Numbered from the stretch's first letter, positions 9,877 through 19,283 are shown. The stretch is 64,000 nucleotides of DNA from Trichocoleus sp. FACHB-46 (GCF_014695385.1 NZ_JACJOD010000011.1:124001-188000); one strand, 5' to 3'. The notes: a model not told the origin generated them from the letters alone. Made by a program: numbers and translations.

Positions 9877-10689
9877 TTAAGATTTTACGGAGCTTAACCT
9901 GCCATTTTTGATTTGCACGACGGGGTGGTTAGACATTCTCACCAGTTGCTCATCATGAGTGGTCACGATCACCGTAATTCCAATCCCATTGAGCTTTTTC
10001 AGAATCTTGATCACCTGCCAAGAATTCTCTGAATCCAAGTTACCTGTAGGCTCATCGGCCAGCAATAGCGGTGGTGTACTAACCACAGCACGGGCAATGC
10101 TCACCCGCTGCTGTTCTCCCCCAGATAGTTCATCGGGGAAGCAGTCGGCTTTGTCTTGCAGACCCACCATCCGGAGCGTGGGCTGCAACCGTCGCTGAAT
10201 TTCCTTGCGGGTATAGCCTTGAGCTTGCAGGACAAAGGCCACATTCTCAGCCACTGTCCGACGAGGAATCAGCTTGTAGTCTTGAAAGACAATGCCAATC
10301 CGCCGCCGCAGCAGCGACAAGCGATCGCCCCGCAGCTTGGATAAATTGTAGTCATCCACTACTACATCGCCTTGGTTCGGACGTTCTGCACCGTAAAGCA
10401 GCTTCAAAAACGTAGTTTTACCGGAACCAGACGGGCCAGTCACAAACAAGAAGCTGCCCCGCTTAACTTCTAAATTCACGCCTAACAAGCCACGACTGCC
10501 ATTGGGATAAGTTTTCGTGACGCTTTGCAACTGAATGATCGGCTTGGTAGCAGCAGGTTGCGGCGTGGAGTTGTCTTGGGTCTGAGTGTCACTGAGCGGT
10601 GCCTGGAGGTGGGCATAAACATCGTTGGCTGGGGAACCAGAACTATTAGCAGCAGCCTGGGGAGATTTGCCGTGCAAAACCTGGGGCAT
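9877..10689 (-). CDS. ftsE: FtsE-like ABC transporter ATPase
   Basis: A single-NBD ABC ATPase of about 270 residues, with an N-terminal low-complexity region of some 50 residues rich in Ser, Pro, Gln and Ala. Motifs: Walker [11 protein letters not shown]-loop FQDYKLIP, signature LSGGEQQRV, Walker [12 protein letters not shown] and switch VTTHDEQLV. The Q-loop FQDYKLI and the final HxxxVxxI pattern match FtsE, the ATPase that works with FtsX at the division septum to activate peptidoglycan hydrolases. The open frame continues to 10833 but that would overlap the glycosyltransferase gene by 100 bp. The Met at 10689 (MPQVLHGK) avoids this. No ftsX is adjacent, which is common in cyanobacteria. 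A LolD/MacB-type ATPase is the alternative, but FtsE fits better. Confidence 0.83.
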   Translation of the reverse strand: MPQVLHGKSPQAAANSSGSPANDVYAHLQAPLSDTQTQDNSTPQPAATKPIIQLQSVTKTYPNGSRGLLGVNLEVKRGSFLFVTGPSGSGKTTFLKLLYGAERPNQGDVVVDDYNLSKLRGDRLSLLRRRIGIVFQDYKLIPRRTVAENVAFVLQAQGYTRKEIQRRLQPTLRMVGLQDKADCFPDELSGGEQQRVSIARAVVSTPPLLLADEPTGNLDSENSWQVIKILKKLNGIGITVIVTTHDEQLVRMSNHPVVQIKNGRLSSVKS

Positions 10690-10733
10690 AGAGAAAAACA
10701 GTGCCTTTGAGCAGCGTGATTGTGACGTAGAGA

Positions 10734-11525
10734 TTATGGTAGCTGTTGGCTGACTGGATGTCTCTGGGTCAAGCGATAAATTAGGGCTCGAATTGCAAAT
10801 TTTGGTAACGCTAGCATCCGTCGCCACCGCCAAGGTTCTTTATATAGCCGATAAACCCACTCCAAATGATTGTCTCGCAACCAAGCGGGGGCTCGCACTT
10901 TCTCCCCTGCCCAAATGTCGAAGCTACCACCCACCCCAATCCAAACGGCTTCTGGGCAGAGGTGACGATGCTCGGCAATCCACAACTCTTGACGAGGCAC
11001 GCCCAAGCCGACAAAAATTAAGCGAGGTTGTAAGGTTTCCAGCATTTGTCGAAACTCTGGCTGAGCTTCGGCGGGAAGAAAACCATTTTGCACTCCCGCG
11101 ATCGCTAAACCTGGAACTCGCTGTTGCCAATGATTCGCCGCAGTTTCCGCAACACCAGGAGCACCGCCGTAAAAGAACACAGACCAAGGCTCGGCTGCTT
11201 GTCCTGCGCGCTGTAAGAGGGCTTCTGCAAGTTCAATCCCTGGACACCGTTCTATCCGTCGCCCTTGCGATCGCAGGTACAGCACTACCCCAGCGCCATC
11301 GGGAATCACTAGCTCGGCTTGGCGAATAATGTTAGCTAAAGCAGGAGAATCTTCTGCCTGCATGGTCATTTCCGCATTGAGCGTGACGACATGTACCCCT
11401 CGTTTTTCTTGCAGCCGAGCGGCAAGCCAACCTGCATAGTCGTTCGATAGGTGAACTGGAAGGCCCAGTACAGGAAATGGTTTGAGTGCTTCAGACATGG
11501 ACCGCACTTGCACTGCCTCACGCAT
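10734..11525 (-). CDS. WecG/TagA/CpsF-family glycosyltransferase
   Basis: This protein of about 260 residues belongs to the GT26 family, which transfers N-acetylmannosaminuronic acid, N-acetylmannosamine or related sugars to lipid-linked intermediates. Family marks: VVTLNAEM (about 46-53), the PDGAGVVLYLR block carrying the conserved D-G, CPGIEL, FFYGGAPGVAE (about 137-147), FVGLGVPRQELWIAE and GVGGSFDIWAGEK. The ORF start is 11525. Met10 (11498, MSEALKPF) is an equally good start. It lies 44 bp upstream of ftsE on the same strand and may be co-transcribed with it. The product probably acts at the inner face of the cytoplasmic membrane in extracellular polysaccharide or cell-wall polymer synthesis. 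The acceptor cannot be told. Confidence 0.9.
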   Translation of the reverse strand: MREAVQVRSMSEALKPFPVLGLPVHLSNDYAGWLAARLQEKRGVHVVTLNAEMTMQAEDSPALANIIRQAELVIPDGAGVVLYLRSQGRRIERCPGIELAEALLQRAGQAAEPWSVFFYGGAPGVAETAANHWQQRVPGLAIAGVQNGFLPAEAQPEFRQMLETLQPRLIFVGLGVPRQELWIAEHRHLCPEAVWIGVGGSFDIWAGEKVRAPAWLRDNHLEWVYRLYKEPWRWRRMLALPKFAIRALIYRLTQRHPVSQQLP

Positions 11526-12003
11526 CTAGTAATGGTTGTTGAGTAGCCCTCTCAGGCGCTAGATTTTACCGCACTCTAGCCCAGAGCGCTACTAAATTGC
11601 TGCTGGTTTCGCAGTTTTCGTTTCAACTACCCATTACAGGAGCGATCGCAACAGATCCTGACGAATTTCTGACAGGTTAACTTTATACACAAAAACTAGA
11701 TCAATATACTGAAGTGCAAGGTATTTCAAGTGAAGCGAATTACCCAATTCCCAGAGGAAAGATCAGGTTTTGTCAACTCAATTATTTAAGGATGGTCAGG
11801 GCTCAGTAGGTGACTAAATTCAAGTCTAAAGATACTCAACTTATTGCAAGTACTTGTACTTTTGTACTTAGTGAAAGGCTAATCGTGTAGGAGTGCTCGG
11901 ATTGCTAACATTGAGCATTATCATCGCACCTAATCTATACATCACAACCATCAACCTTCGACAAAAGTTCTGTATGGTGATTACTATTCGACAACCATGA
12001 CGA
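11526..12003. other. AT-rich intergenic region without a recognised gene
   Basis: This 478-bp stretch lies between the glycosyltransferase start and the 3' end of the exonuclease-like gene. Beyond about 11680 it becomes clearly richer in A and T than the flanking kilobases. It contains the upstream region of the glycosyltransferase gene. No ORF with a ribosome site, RNA gene or long repeat was recognised. Confidence 0.4.
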
Positions 12004-12744
12004 TTAGTTAACTGCATCCGCTATTGATTTGTGAGACTGATTGTCTTGAAAATAGCTACTACACCGTTGCACAAATTGAGCCTTGGCTTCATAGAACTCT
12101 TGATAGACCACAAAAATTCTGCACGCATCTCCGATGGCTCGATGAGGCTTGATGAGGTACTTGTAGCGCTCTGGCAAAGGATATCGAAAGTTATTAGAAC
12201 CAAAGAACTTATTGTTGGAGTAGAAACCAATAATTAACGAAATTTTGTCAAGAGAGAACAAATATCGTATCTCTTTTCTAATAGCACGCTGTATATCAAT
12301 AATTTTGATGTTTGATGTATTTACACCTGCCAATCTTAATAAATTGAGATCTTCATTTCCCCCAAATAACATAATCTGAGAAATATTATATTTTTTGAAT
12401 AAAGCATAAATATAGTGACGTAGATCACTTAAAGATCTTTGAGCTAACTTTATTGCTGCTACCTTGTGAGACTTCTGCAACTTATAACTGCGGGTAAATG
12501 GCTTCTGATATTCTCCTTTTGCAAGATTTACAACTGTCTCTGAAAATCCAACTGTTTTACCAACATGGTTAATAATGTTCCTTCTTATAACGAGATCTAT
12601 GTCATAGCGAAGCTTCTTACCCTCTAGAATGAGCGCATCATTCTTTGAACTAAAGATGACTGCACCGATCTCTATTGGAATAAAATGTCTCTTGTAAGAA
12701 CCGTAAACTTGCCCCCATTCCATATCTAAAAATAGAGTCTTCAT
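12004..12744 (-). CDS. Divergent DEDDh exonuclease-like (RNase H fold) protein
   Basis: About 246 residues, not matched to a named family. The order of acidic motifs fits a DEDDh 3'-5' exonuclease. Exo I is LFLDMEWG close to the N terminus (D and E two apart). Exo II is probably GGNEDLNLL in the middle. Exo III is HRAIGDACRI near residue 210, the His-x5-Asp pair expected for DEDDh. The spacing and the length suit a DnaQ/RNase T-like fold. The gene is much more A/T-rich than its neighbours and lies alone between two gene-poor stretches, which suggests transfer. The start is uncertain: ATG at 12744, with GGAG only three bases upstream, or TTG at 12753, with GGAGG ten bases upstream. A role in phage defence, RNA turnover or repair is possible but only inference. 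Confidence 0.7.
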   Translation of the reverse strand: MKTLFLDMEWGQVYGSYKRHFIPIEIGAVIFSSKNDALILEGKKLRYDIDLVIRRNIINHVGKTVGFSETVVNLAKGEYQKPFTRSYKLQKSHKVAAIKLAQRSLSDLRHYIYALFKKYNISQIMLFGGNEDLNLLRLAGVNTSNIKIIDIQRAIRKEIRYLFSLDKISLIIGFYSNNKFFGSNNFRYPLPERYKYLIKPHRAIGDACRIFVVYQEFYEAKAQFVQRCSSYFQDNQSHKSIADAVN

Positions 12745-13103
12745 TGGCTCCAAACCAGTATAAACCTCCGCTTAGGATGCCCAAACGTTTCCGGTTAACA
12801 ACCTAAGATATAAGTCCAAGTGAGTATTTCACTTAAGATCCTGGAGCAGAAGTTTGGTGGTTGGCGATAGGGTATCTGTAGAATAATACAGCTTGAGCGT
12901 CAAGAGAAACTAAATTTTGAAGAGTATTGGCGCCTAATAAAAGTCTTGTTTCCTAGAAAAATTGTAATCTCGCCAGATAAAGAGGAAAGAAATTAGTTTG
13001 GCCTTAGGATTCCACAAAATAAATTGCTCAAAAACCAAGAAAAGCGATCGCTTGAATGAAACTTAAATTACAGAAAACAATTCAGAAACACGATTTCATA
13101 GTT
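12745..13103. other. AT-rich intergenic region without a recognised gene
   Basis: This 359-bp stretch holds the promoter and leader of the exonuclease-like gene, including GGAGG near 12764-12768 read on the minus strand. It also lies downstream of the small gene at 13104-13238. No further coding region, RNA gene or clear terminator was seen. Confidence 0.4.
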
Positions 13104-13238
13104 TTAGAACTCGCAGCGCTTTAGAGAGCCATCAGCATACATTTCCATTGGGACGAGTTCAAGCTTACCGTTTACTTTTACTTGGGAGTAAACAATTTTA
13201 AGAAAAGGGGATTTATTTTGATTGCAGCGACGGGACAT
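13104..13238 (-). CDS. Small hypothetical protein, 44 residues
   Basis: The frame encodes a basic 44-residue product beginning MSRRCNQNKS and ending SLKRCEF, with two cysteines (positions 5 and 42) near the ends. The start is supported by a strong Shine-Dalgarno match, GAGGTGG, five bases before the ATG at 13238. A longer frame to 13304 lacks such a site. No domain is recognised. It may be a small soluble protein of the AT-rich stretch that also holds the exonuclease-like gene. Codon content is protein-like, but so short a gene needs comparative support, so confidence is moderate. Confidence 0.45.
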   Translation of the reverse strand: MSRRCNQNKSPFLKIVYSQVKVNGKLELVPMEMYADGSLKRCEF

Positions 13239-13626
13239 ACAAACCACCTCGTAATAGGAGTAAGAAATGAGTAATTTGTCTGCTCCTAGCTTCAACGTAT
13301 CCAATTGGCCGAGCAGACTACTTCTGCCAAATGATCGATTCCGTCTCGTTCTTTTGCCCTAACTCTTGTTCTACCGGATTCCTCGTAAAGATACGGACAT
13401 GACCTCAAATATTCCAATGAAGATATGGTGAAATTACTGGGATCAAGCGCACCAGAGGCAGCGATCGCACTTTTGGACTAAATCTCTCTTAAACCGGAGA
13501 TAATAAAGGCACTCAGCCTGTAGCTCAGCAGGCTTTGGCAACCTCGCGATCGCATCACTCAAGCGTGGCCGAAAGACTAAAATTAACTTCTACAACTTTA
13601 GGCTCAGTTCTCCAAGTAACCGAAAC
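13239..13626. other. Intergenic region upstream of the GH15-like gene
   Basis: This 388-bp stretch lies between the divergent small gene and the large GH15-like gene and carries the latter's promoter. A six-base inverted repeat (AGCCTG at 13515-13520, CAGGCT at 13529-13534) with an eight-base loop is present. No RNA gene was recognised. Confidence 0.4.
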
Positions 13627-16600
13627 ATGGCAACCGCATCCCTTGATTTGCAAGCGCGCTTAGATGACTATTACCGCCAAATCAACACCATCATCCTGAC
13701 GCGCCAAAATCCCATTACAGGGCTGCTACCCGCCAGTACAGCGGTCAATGCCCACGGCGACTACACCGATGCCTGGGTGCGGGATAACGTCTATAGCATT
13801 CTGGCCGTGTGGGGGTTAGCGCTGGCTTACCGCAAAGTAGACGAAGATCAAGGTCGCACTTACGAACTAGAGCACAGCGTCGTCAAGTTGATGCGGGGTT
13901 TGTTGTTCGCCATGATGCGGCAGACCCACAAAGTCGAGAAGTTTAAGGCAACGCAATCAGCGCTAGATGCACTCCATGCCAAGTACGACACTCACACTGG
14001 CGATACGGTCGTAGGAGATGGGGAATGGGGCCACCTACAGCTCGATGCTACCTCCTTGTTTTTGTTGATCTTGGCCCAAATGACCGCTTCTGGACTGTCC
14101 ATCGTCTACAGCATTGACGAAGTCAACTTTATTCAGAACTTGGTCTACTACATTGGACGCGCTTACCGCACCCCAGACTACGGCATTTGGGAACGGGGCA
14201 ACAAAACTAACCACGGCAATCCAGAGCTAAATGCTAGTTCCATCGGCATGGCGAAGGCGGCGCTGGAGGCGATCAATGGTCTAGATTTGTTTGGCGTGCG
14301 GGGTAGCCAAGCGTCAGTCATTCACGTGTTACCCGACGAGATTGCGCGGGCGCGAATTACCCTAGAATCCCTATTGCCACGGGAATCTGGTTCTAAAGAA
14401 ATTGATGCGGCTTTGTTGAGTGTGATTGGTTTTCCTGCGTTCGCTGTGGAAGATCGCCCGTTGATGGAGCGCACTCGCAACGCCATCATTAAAAAGCTGC
14501 AAGGCAAGTACGGCTGTAAGCGTTTCTTGCGAGATGGTCATCAGACAGTTTTGGAAGACACCACCCGCTTGCACTACGAACCTTGGGAGTTGCAGCAATT
14601 CGAGCATGTGGAATGTGAGTGGCCGTTATTCTTCACCTATCTGCTGCTGGATGGCTTGTTCCAAGGCGATCGCGCTCAAGTAGAAGACTACCAAGCCAAG
14701 CTGAAAACATTGCTCGTCGAGCAGGATGGTTTGCAACTGCTGCCAGAACTGTACTACGTCCCCCAGGAAAGTATTGATGCCGAGCGCCAGAATCCCCAGA
14801 GCCAGAAACGTTTACCCAATGAAAACATCCCTCTGGTTTGGGCACAGAGTCTCTATTTTCTCGGCTGTATGGTCAGCGACGGTTTAATTGCCTTAGGAGA
14901 CATTGATCCTCTAGGACGGCATCTGTGCGTCGGGCGGCATCGCGAACCGCTGATTCAGATTGCAATGCTGGCTGAGGATGAAGCCATTCAGGAGAAACTC
15001 GCGGCCTATGGTATTGCCACCCAAACTCCGAAGCAGGTAGAACCGCTACAAGTTCGTCATGCCACTGAGTTATCGGCAGCGTACACCCAGATTGGTCGCA
15101 ACGATAAACTTGCTCTGAGTGGTCGGCCTATACGACGGCTCCGCAGTCTCACCACTTGCCGCGTCTTCCGCATTTGTGGCGAAACGATTGCCTTTTTGCC
15201 TTCTTGCCTCGATTCGCAACAGTTTTATCTAACACTGGACTACCACTTTTTAGTCGCTCAGATCAAAAGTGAGTTGGCCTATATTCAATCCCATTGGTGT
15301 CAACTTGGTAGACCCACTCTCACATTGCTAATCACCAAAGCAATGCTAGAAACAGGTCGCGGAGCGCTTCTGGATTTGATACAAGAGTTGCAGAATGGGT
15401 ACTGCAATGGCATTGCTGTTCGATTGGGACGACTAAACCAACTGATCCTGACGGCAGGAGTTGAGCGGATTGATTTTCTGCATAATTTTGAGTTTTCTAG
15501 CACTTCAGTTCAAGATGCTTCGCCTGTTTGCTCGTACTTGGCGCTCAATCCAGAGAAGAGCGGCCCCTTGGGCTACACTCAGGAATTTGTCTTGGAATGT
15601 GAAACCAACATCGATTTGCTGCTGAGCAGGTTGCGAGAGACGGAAAACATCTACGAGCAAATTGAACTCTTACAAACCTTGGTAAGGTTGCGAGGGTTAG
15701 AGTTTGAGACGGGTTTTGAAGGCCCGCAACGCTTGGTGACAGTAGTTGATCTCCTCAATGAGGTCTACACCAAGGCTGGAACGTTGCAGTTGTGGGCGGT
15801 AGTTCGCCGGGCAGCGGGTTTGCTCAATAAAGTAGATATTGGTTTATCGGATGCGGTGACTGATATTTTGGTGCGGCAAAAGCAAATTACGGTGGGCAAG
15901 TCCTACAGTGAGGCTTCTTTAATCACCCGTCCCATGTCTTACACTGAGGTGATCGACAAAATCAAGGAGTTCTGCGGTGAAGACATTCGCGATCGCGTCC
16001 TCACTCAAGAAATTTTGATCTACTGCGGGTTGCTGATCCAATCGGAGCCACAACTTTTTGATGGTTTGCTGACGCTGCGAGTGGGCTATCTAATCTTATT
16101 AATTACCACTGCTTTGTCCCGTGAATTGCAAGTCACCCAAGACGAAGCTTACGAACACTTGATGGAACTCAGCCCCTTCGAGCTAAAAATGCGCCTCCGC
16201 CAAGTTTTAGCGGGATACGAAGGTTTGAATCAGACCTTGTTCCAGCAAGAATCGTTGCATGTCAAACAACAACAGGCGATCGAGTGGGTGGTGTTGCCAG
16301 AGCAATCCGAATCCGAGTCACCTACTGGTAGTTGGTTACAAAAACGTCAATTGGATGGAGCCCTCAATCGCGTGCCGGAAGACTTTTACTTCAAAGTTTG
16401 GCGAATGCTGAAGCACTGCAAAGGCTTGGTGATTGGCGACAAGCTAGAGCGTCGCAACCGCTTGGATAGTCATTTAATCTTGGCGGAGATGACGCCTGGA
16501 GAACCCAACTTTGCTTTGCGGGTAGAGCACTTGCTAAACAAGATTCCAGCGCCAGAGTACCGCCAAGTGAATATCGAAACCTTAATGGAATTAGCCGCGA

Positions 16601-16836
16601 TCGCAGAACGCAACCCCAACCTACAAATTGAAGAAGCGATCGCACTTGATGTGTTGATCGGTCACGCAGTGCGCCTCGCTTGGCTAGACAAATTTCCCGA
16701 TCGCGCCGACCAATACCCACAATACAAAGCCTCAGCTTGGCGATCGTTCTATGACACCTCACCCTATCTCTGTGCCAGCTATGTAGTTAAGGCTCTCCAG
16801 TTCTTAGCTCAGTTAGGCCAAGCCAACCCGGTCTAG
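13627..16836 (+). CDS. GH15/phosphorylase-kinase-alpha-like protein
   Basis: This 1069-residue protein belongs to the cyanobacterial family related to glycoside hydrolase 15 and to the alpha/beta regulatory subunits of phosphorylase b kinase. The N-terminal third is the (alpha/alpha)6-barrel type region, with DAWVRDNVYSILAVWGLALAY, DGEWGHLQLDATSLFLLIL and YGIWERGNK. The middle and C-terminal parts are mainly helical and lack an obvious second catalytic domain. In PHK proteins the glucoamylase-like domain is thought to bind sugar or act in regulation. Whether this one hydrolyses glucan is unknown. No signal peptide is visible, so it is probably cytoplasmic and may act on or sense glycogen. The gene stands alone, with a strong hairpin just downstream. 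Confidence 0.88.
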   Translation: MATASLDLQARLDDYYRQINTIILTRQNPITGLLPASTAVNAHGDYTDAWVRDNVYSILAVWGLALAYRKVDEDQGRTYELEHSVVKLMRGLLFAMMRQTHKVEKFKATQSALDALHAKYDTHTGDTVVGDGEWGHLQLDATSLFLLILAQMTASGLSIVYSIDEVNFIQNLVYYIGRAYRTPDYGIWERGNKTNHGNPELNASSIGMAKAALEAINGLDLFGVRGSQASVIHVLPDEIARARITLESLLPRESGSKEIDAALLSVIGFPAFAVEDRPLMERTRNAIIKKLQGKYGCKRFLRDGHQTVLEDTTRLHYEPWELQQFEHVECEWPLFFTYLLLDGLFQGDRAQVEDYQAKLKTLLVEQDGLQLLPELYYVPQESIDAERQNPQSQKRLPNENIPLVWAQSLYFLGCMVSDGLIALGDIDPLGRHLCVGRHREPLIQIAMLAEDEAIQEKLAAYGIATQTPKQVEPLQVRHATELSAAYTQIGRNDKLALSGRPIRRLRSLTTCRVFRICGETIAFLPSCLDSQQFYLTLDYHFLVAQIKSELAYIQSHWCQLGRPTLTLLITKAMLETGRGALLDLIQELQNGYCNGIAVRLGRLNQLILTAGVERIDFLHNFEFSSTSVQDASPVCSYLALNPEKSGPLGYTQEFVLECETNIDLLLSRLRETENIYEQIELLQTLVRLRGLEFETGFEGPQRLVTVVDLLNEVYTKAGTLQLWAVVRRAAGLLNKVDIGLSDAVTDILVRQKQITVGKSYSEASLITRPMSYTEVIDKIKEFCGEDIRDRVLTQEILIYCGLLIQSEPQLFDGLLTLRVGYLILLITTALSRELQVTQDEAYEHLMELSPFELKMRLRQVLAGYEGLNQTLFQQESLHVKQQQAIEWVVLPEQSESESPTGSWLQKRQLDGALNRVPEDFYFKVWRMLKHCKGLVIGDKLERRNRLDSHLILAEMTPGEPNFALRVEHLLNKIPAPEYRQVNIETLMELAAIAERNPNLQIEEAIALDVLIGHAVRLAWLDKFPDRADQYPQYKASAWRSFYDTSPYLCASYVVKALQFLAQLGQANPV

Positions 16837-16860
16837 CAGCGTGAGGTGCATTTAAAGCAG

Positions 16861-16892
16861 TAGGAGTGTAGCAACGAATCACTACACTCCTA
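16861..16892. terminator. Perfect 11-bp hairpin between convergent genes
   Basis: TAGGAGTGTAG (16861-16871) pairs perfectly with CTACACTCCTA (16882-16892) across a ten-base loop. It lies 24 bp after the stop of the GH15-like gene and 31 bp beyond the stop of the convergent rpsU. It lacks a long T tract on either strand, so it may be a factor-aided bidirectional terminator or a 3'-end stabilising structure. Confidence 0.6.
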
Positions 16893-16923
16893 TACTTCAA
16901 CCGCTATACATAAAATCGGTTGT

Positions 16924-17112
16924 TTAACTAGCTGAATTAAACCGTCTCTTCCGTCTTCGAGCGATCGCCTTGCGCTTCTTCTTCTCGATCGGAGTCTCAA
17001 AGTGCCGTCGTCGTCTAATATCCGAAAAGATTCCTGCTTTCGAGACCTGACGCTTAAATCGGCGCAGCGCCGACTCAATTCCTTCGTTTTCGCCAACAGT
17101 CACCTGGGTCAT
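16924..17112 (-). CDS. rpsU: 30S ribosomal protein S21
   Basis: This 62-residue, very basic protein matches S21, the small-subunit protein near the platform and the anti-Shine-Dalgarno region. Family marks are V-x-E-N-E-x-I-E-x-A-L-R-R-F-K-R, the R-R-R-R-H-F-E-x-P-x-E-K-K-K-R-K run and the basic tail [17 protein letters not shown] lies eight bases before the ATG at 17112. It is downstream of the RRM-protein gene on the same strand, an arrangement known for rbpA1 and rpsU of Anabaena. The 140-bp spacer holds alternative hairpins (see 17175-17209), so expression may be read-through from the RRM promoter. Confidence 0.96.
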   Translation of the reverse strand: MTQVTVGENEGIESALRRFKRQVSKAGIFSDIRRRRHFETPIEKKKRKAIARRRKRRFNSAS

Positions 17113-17174
17113 GCGATTGCCTCCTGAGCTTGACTACTTGCTAGGTGGTTGTGAATCACCCCAGTGCATCTTCA

Positions 17175-17209
17175 GCAGAGTGAGACAAGGGCTGGCCTCT
17201 GCCTCACTC
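17175..17209 (-). promoter_or_regulatory. Two mutually exclusive hairpins in the rbp-rpsU spacer
   Basis: GCAGAG (17175-17180) can pair with CTCTGC (17197-17202), and GAGTGAG (17178-17184) can pair with CTCACTC (17203-17209). The two stems share bases 17178-17180, so only one can form fully at a time. No T tract follows on the minus strand. This layout could act as a transcript-processing or attenuation element between the RRM gene and rpsU. Confidence 0.4.
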
Positions 17210-17252
17210 GCTCACAACTCTAAAGTTAAAAGCCTTGCTTTAAGACTGAGGT

Positions 17253-17591
17253 TTAGTAGCGGCGAGAGAATCCATCTCTGCTGCCACCACCACCGCCGCC
17301 ACCGCCACTTCTGCGGTTACCACCGCCACCACCGCCGGGGCTTCTCTCTTCACGGGGTTTAGCTTTATTGACCTTAAGATCACGGCCCATCCATTCTGCT
17401 CCGTCCAGAGCTTCGATGGCCGCGGTTTCTTCAGCTTCGGTTGACATCTCAACGAAGCCAAAGCCACGCATGCGGCCTGTTTCGCGGTCTACAGGGAGTT
17501 GAACTCGCTTTACGGTACCGTATTCGGAGAAGATGTCACTCACATCCTCTTGGGTAACTTCATAAGATAGGTTGCCGATGTAGATTGACAT
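17253..17591 (-). CDS. RRM-type RNA-binding protein with glycine-rich tail
   Basis: This 112-residue protein has one RNA-recognition motif (residues 1-82). RNP2 is IYIGNL (3-8) and RNP1 is RGFGFVEM (42-49). A low-complexity tail from about residue 88 is made of Gly with Arg and Ser and ends DGFSRRY. This is the Rbp family of cyanobacteria, which resembles eukaryotic glycine-rich RNA-binding proteins. Members with the Gly tail, such as RbpA1 of Anabaena, are cold-induced. The ATG at 17591 has GGAG six bases upstream. The leader lies in the 229-bp divergent spacer to the kinase at 17821. Placement ahead of rpsU supports a role in translation or RNA stability in the cold, which is inference for this strain. 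Confidence 0.95.
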   Translation of the reverse strand: MSIYIGNLSYEVTQEDVSDIFSEYGTVKRVQLPVDRETGRMRGFGFVEMSTEAEETAAIEALDGAEWMGRDLKVNKAKPREERSPGGGGGGNRRSGGGGGGGGSRDGFSRRY

Positions 17592-17820
17592 GGAAAACTC
17601 CAGAATCAGAAAAAGTGTAGAGATTGAGATTCGGAGAGATGCCTGTCAATCTAAGAACAAACCCGTCAGCCGAAACTTAATGCTCACTAGACACGGTAGC
17701 ACAGAATCTTTAGCCCTTCCAGGCCATCTCTTGTTCCGTTGACAAAAATGGCAAAGCTCGTTTTCGTTACTGAGTCTAGGTTTTGCTTCTTTAACATTAA
17801 TTTGTATTAACTTACTTACG

Positions 17821-19239
17821 ATGTTTCAAACTACTCGGCGGCGATTAGCTTTGTGGTACACCACAGTAACTGCTGTACTGCTGCTGCTATTTGCAAGTGG
17901 TTTCTATCTTTATGTCCGCAGTACCTTAATTGAGCGGATTGATGACACGCTCAACCATGTTGTAGAAGTGGTGCAGCGATCGCTAGTTCTAGAACCTGTG
18001 GATTTCCATAAAGAGGGTGGTCCTTTACGGATCAATATAGAAGCGAGTTTCCGCAACAATGCCGACACGGTTGAAGATGATCATATTGACTTAGAGTGGT
18101 TTAGCCCTGAGGGAGACCTGCTTTGGTCTACTCTTTCGGCACCATTGAATGTAGCTCTGCATCCCAACAGTACCGGTGAAACAGTACATCTCCCATCGCA
18201 GCCTAGTGATGGGGTGCAGGAACCCGATCTGCTGCGGCAAGTGACGCAACGAGTCCAGGTAGGACGGCAAGTGCTGGGGTATTTGCGGGTCAGTCATCCC
18301 TGGTTTGAAGTTACGAAACCAATTCGGCAACTAATTTTTGACCTGAGCTTGGGGACTGGCCTGATGGTTGTGGCAGTAGCAGCCATTGGCTGGTTACTCT
18401 CTGGGCTAGCAATGCAACCAGTGCAAGCTTCCTACCAACAACTAAAACAATTTACCGCCGACGCTTCCCACGAACTCAGAAACCCGATCGCCACGATTCA
18501 GACTAATGTGCAAGTTGCCCTCTCCGACCCCAATCCTGATCCGCAATGGCAGCAACAGCAGTTGAAAGTAGTGGAGCGTCTCACTCGCCGCTTGGGACGC
18601 TTAGTCGATGATTTGCTATTTTTGGCGCGGCAAGACAGTGGCATAGTGCAGCCCCGTTGGACAACGGTGGCGTTGGATGCACTGTTGATTGACGTCGTGG
18701 AAGAACAACAAGCGATCGCCTTAGAAAAAGGAGTGAGTTTATCTCTAGATTTAGAGGAACCCGCAGAAAACCCACCAGAGCATCGTCCCCGCAATGGCAG
18801 TAAAGGCGAAATTCCTCCCGAACCTTTTACATTACAAGGCGATCGCGATCAGTTGGCCCGACTATTTACCAACTTGGTAGGCAATGCCGTACAGTACACG
18901 CCCGTGGGTGGACGAGTTGAAGTGATGCTACAGCAAGTGAAGCGCAATCATATCGTGCAGTTGCAAGTGCAGGTGCGGGATACAGGTATTGGCATTCCGT
19001 TGGAGGCGCTGCCGCATATTTTCGATCGCTTCTATCGAGTTGACCCTGCCCGCACCCACGAAAACGCTGAAATTAGCATTGCCAAACCTGCCACTACGGG
19101 TTCTGGTCTAGGACTCGCGATCGCGCAAGCCATTGTGGAAAATCATCAAGGCAATATTGTTGTTGAGAGTAAACCTGAGCAAGGAACCACGTTTGTCGTT
19201 GCTTTAACTGGTCATAACGCTTCGAGTGCCAGAGTTTAA
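17821..19239 (+). CDS. Membrane sensor histidine kinase
   Basis: This 472-residue kinase has an N-terminal transmembrane helix (about 12-30), an extracytoplasmic sensor region (31-165), a second helix (about 172-192), HisKA with His217 in the DASHELRNPIATIQ box, and HATPase_c (NLVGNAVQYTP, DTGIGIP, GSGLGLAIAQAIVENH). No canonical HAMP domain is obvious; the linker is only about 20 residues. The overall layout resembles RppB/NrsS-type kinases of cyanobacteria, but no response-regulator gene is adjacent, so this is not enough for a name. It is divergent from the RRM-protein gene. The signal is unknown. Confidence 0.92.
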   Translation: MFQTTRRRLALWYTTVTAVLLLLFASGFYLYVRSTLIERIDDTLNHVVEVVQRSLVLEPVDFHKEGGPLRINIEASFRNNADTVEDDHIDLEWFSPEGDLLWSTLSAPLNVALHPNSTGETVHLPSQPSDGVQEPDLLRQVTQRVQVGRQVLGYLRVSHPWFEVTKPIRQLIFDLSLGTGLMVVAVAAIGWLLSGLAMQPVQASYQQLKQFTADASHELRNPIATIQTNVQVALSDPNPDPQWQQQQLKVVERLTRRLGRLVDDLLFLARQDSGIVQPRWTTVALDALLIDVVEEQQAIALEKGVSLSLDLEEPAENPPEHRPRNGSKGEIPPEPFTLQGDRDQLARLFTNLVGNAVQYTPVGGRVEVMLQQVKRNHIVQLQVQVRDTGIGIPLEALPHIFDRFYRVDPARTHENAEISIAKPATTGSGLGLAIAQAIVENHQGNIVVESKPEQGTTFVVALTGHNASSARV

Positions 19240-19283
19240 AGCTGTTCCTCGGTATCTAGTAGAGAAGACGAGATTAAAGCTCC

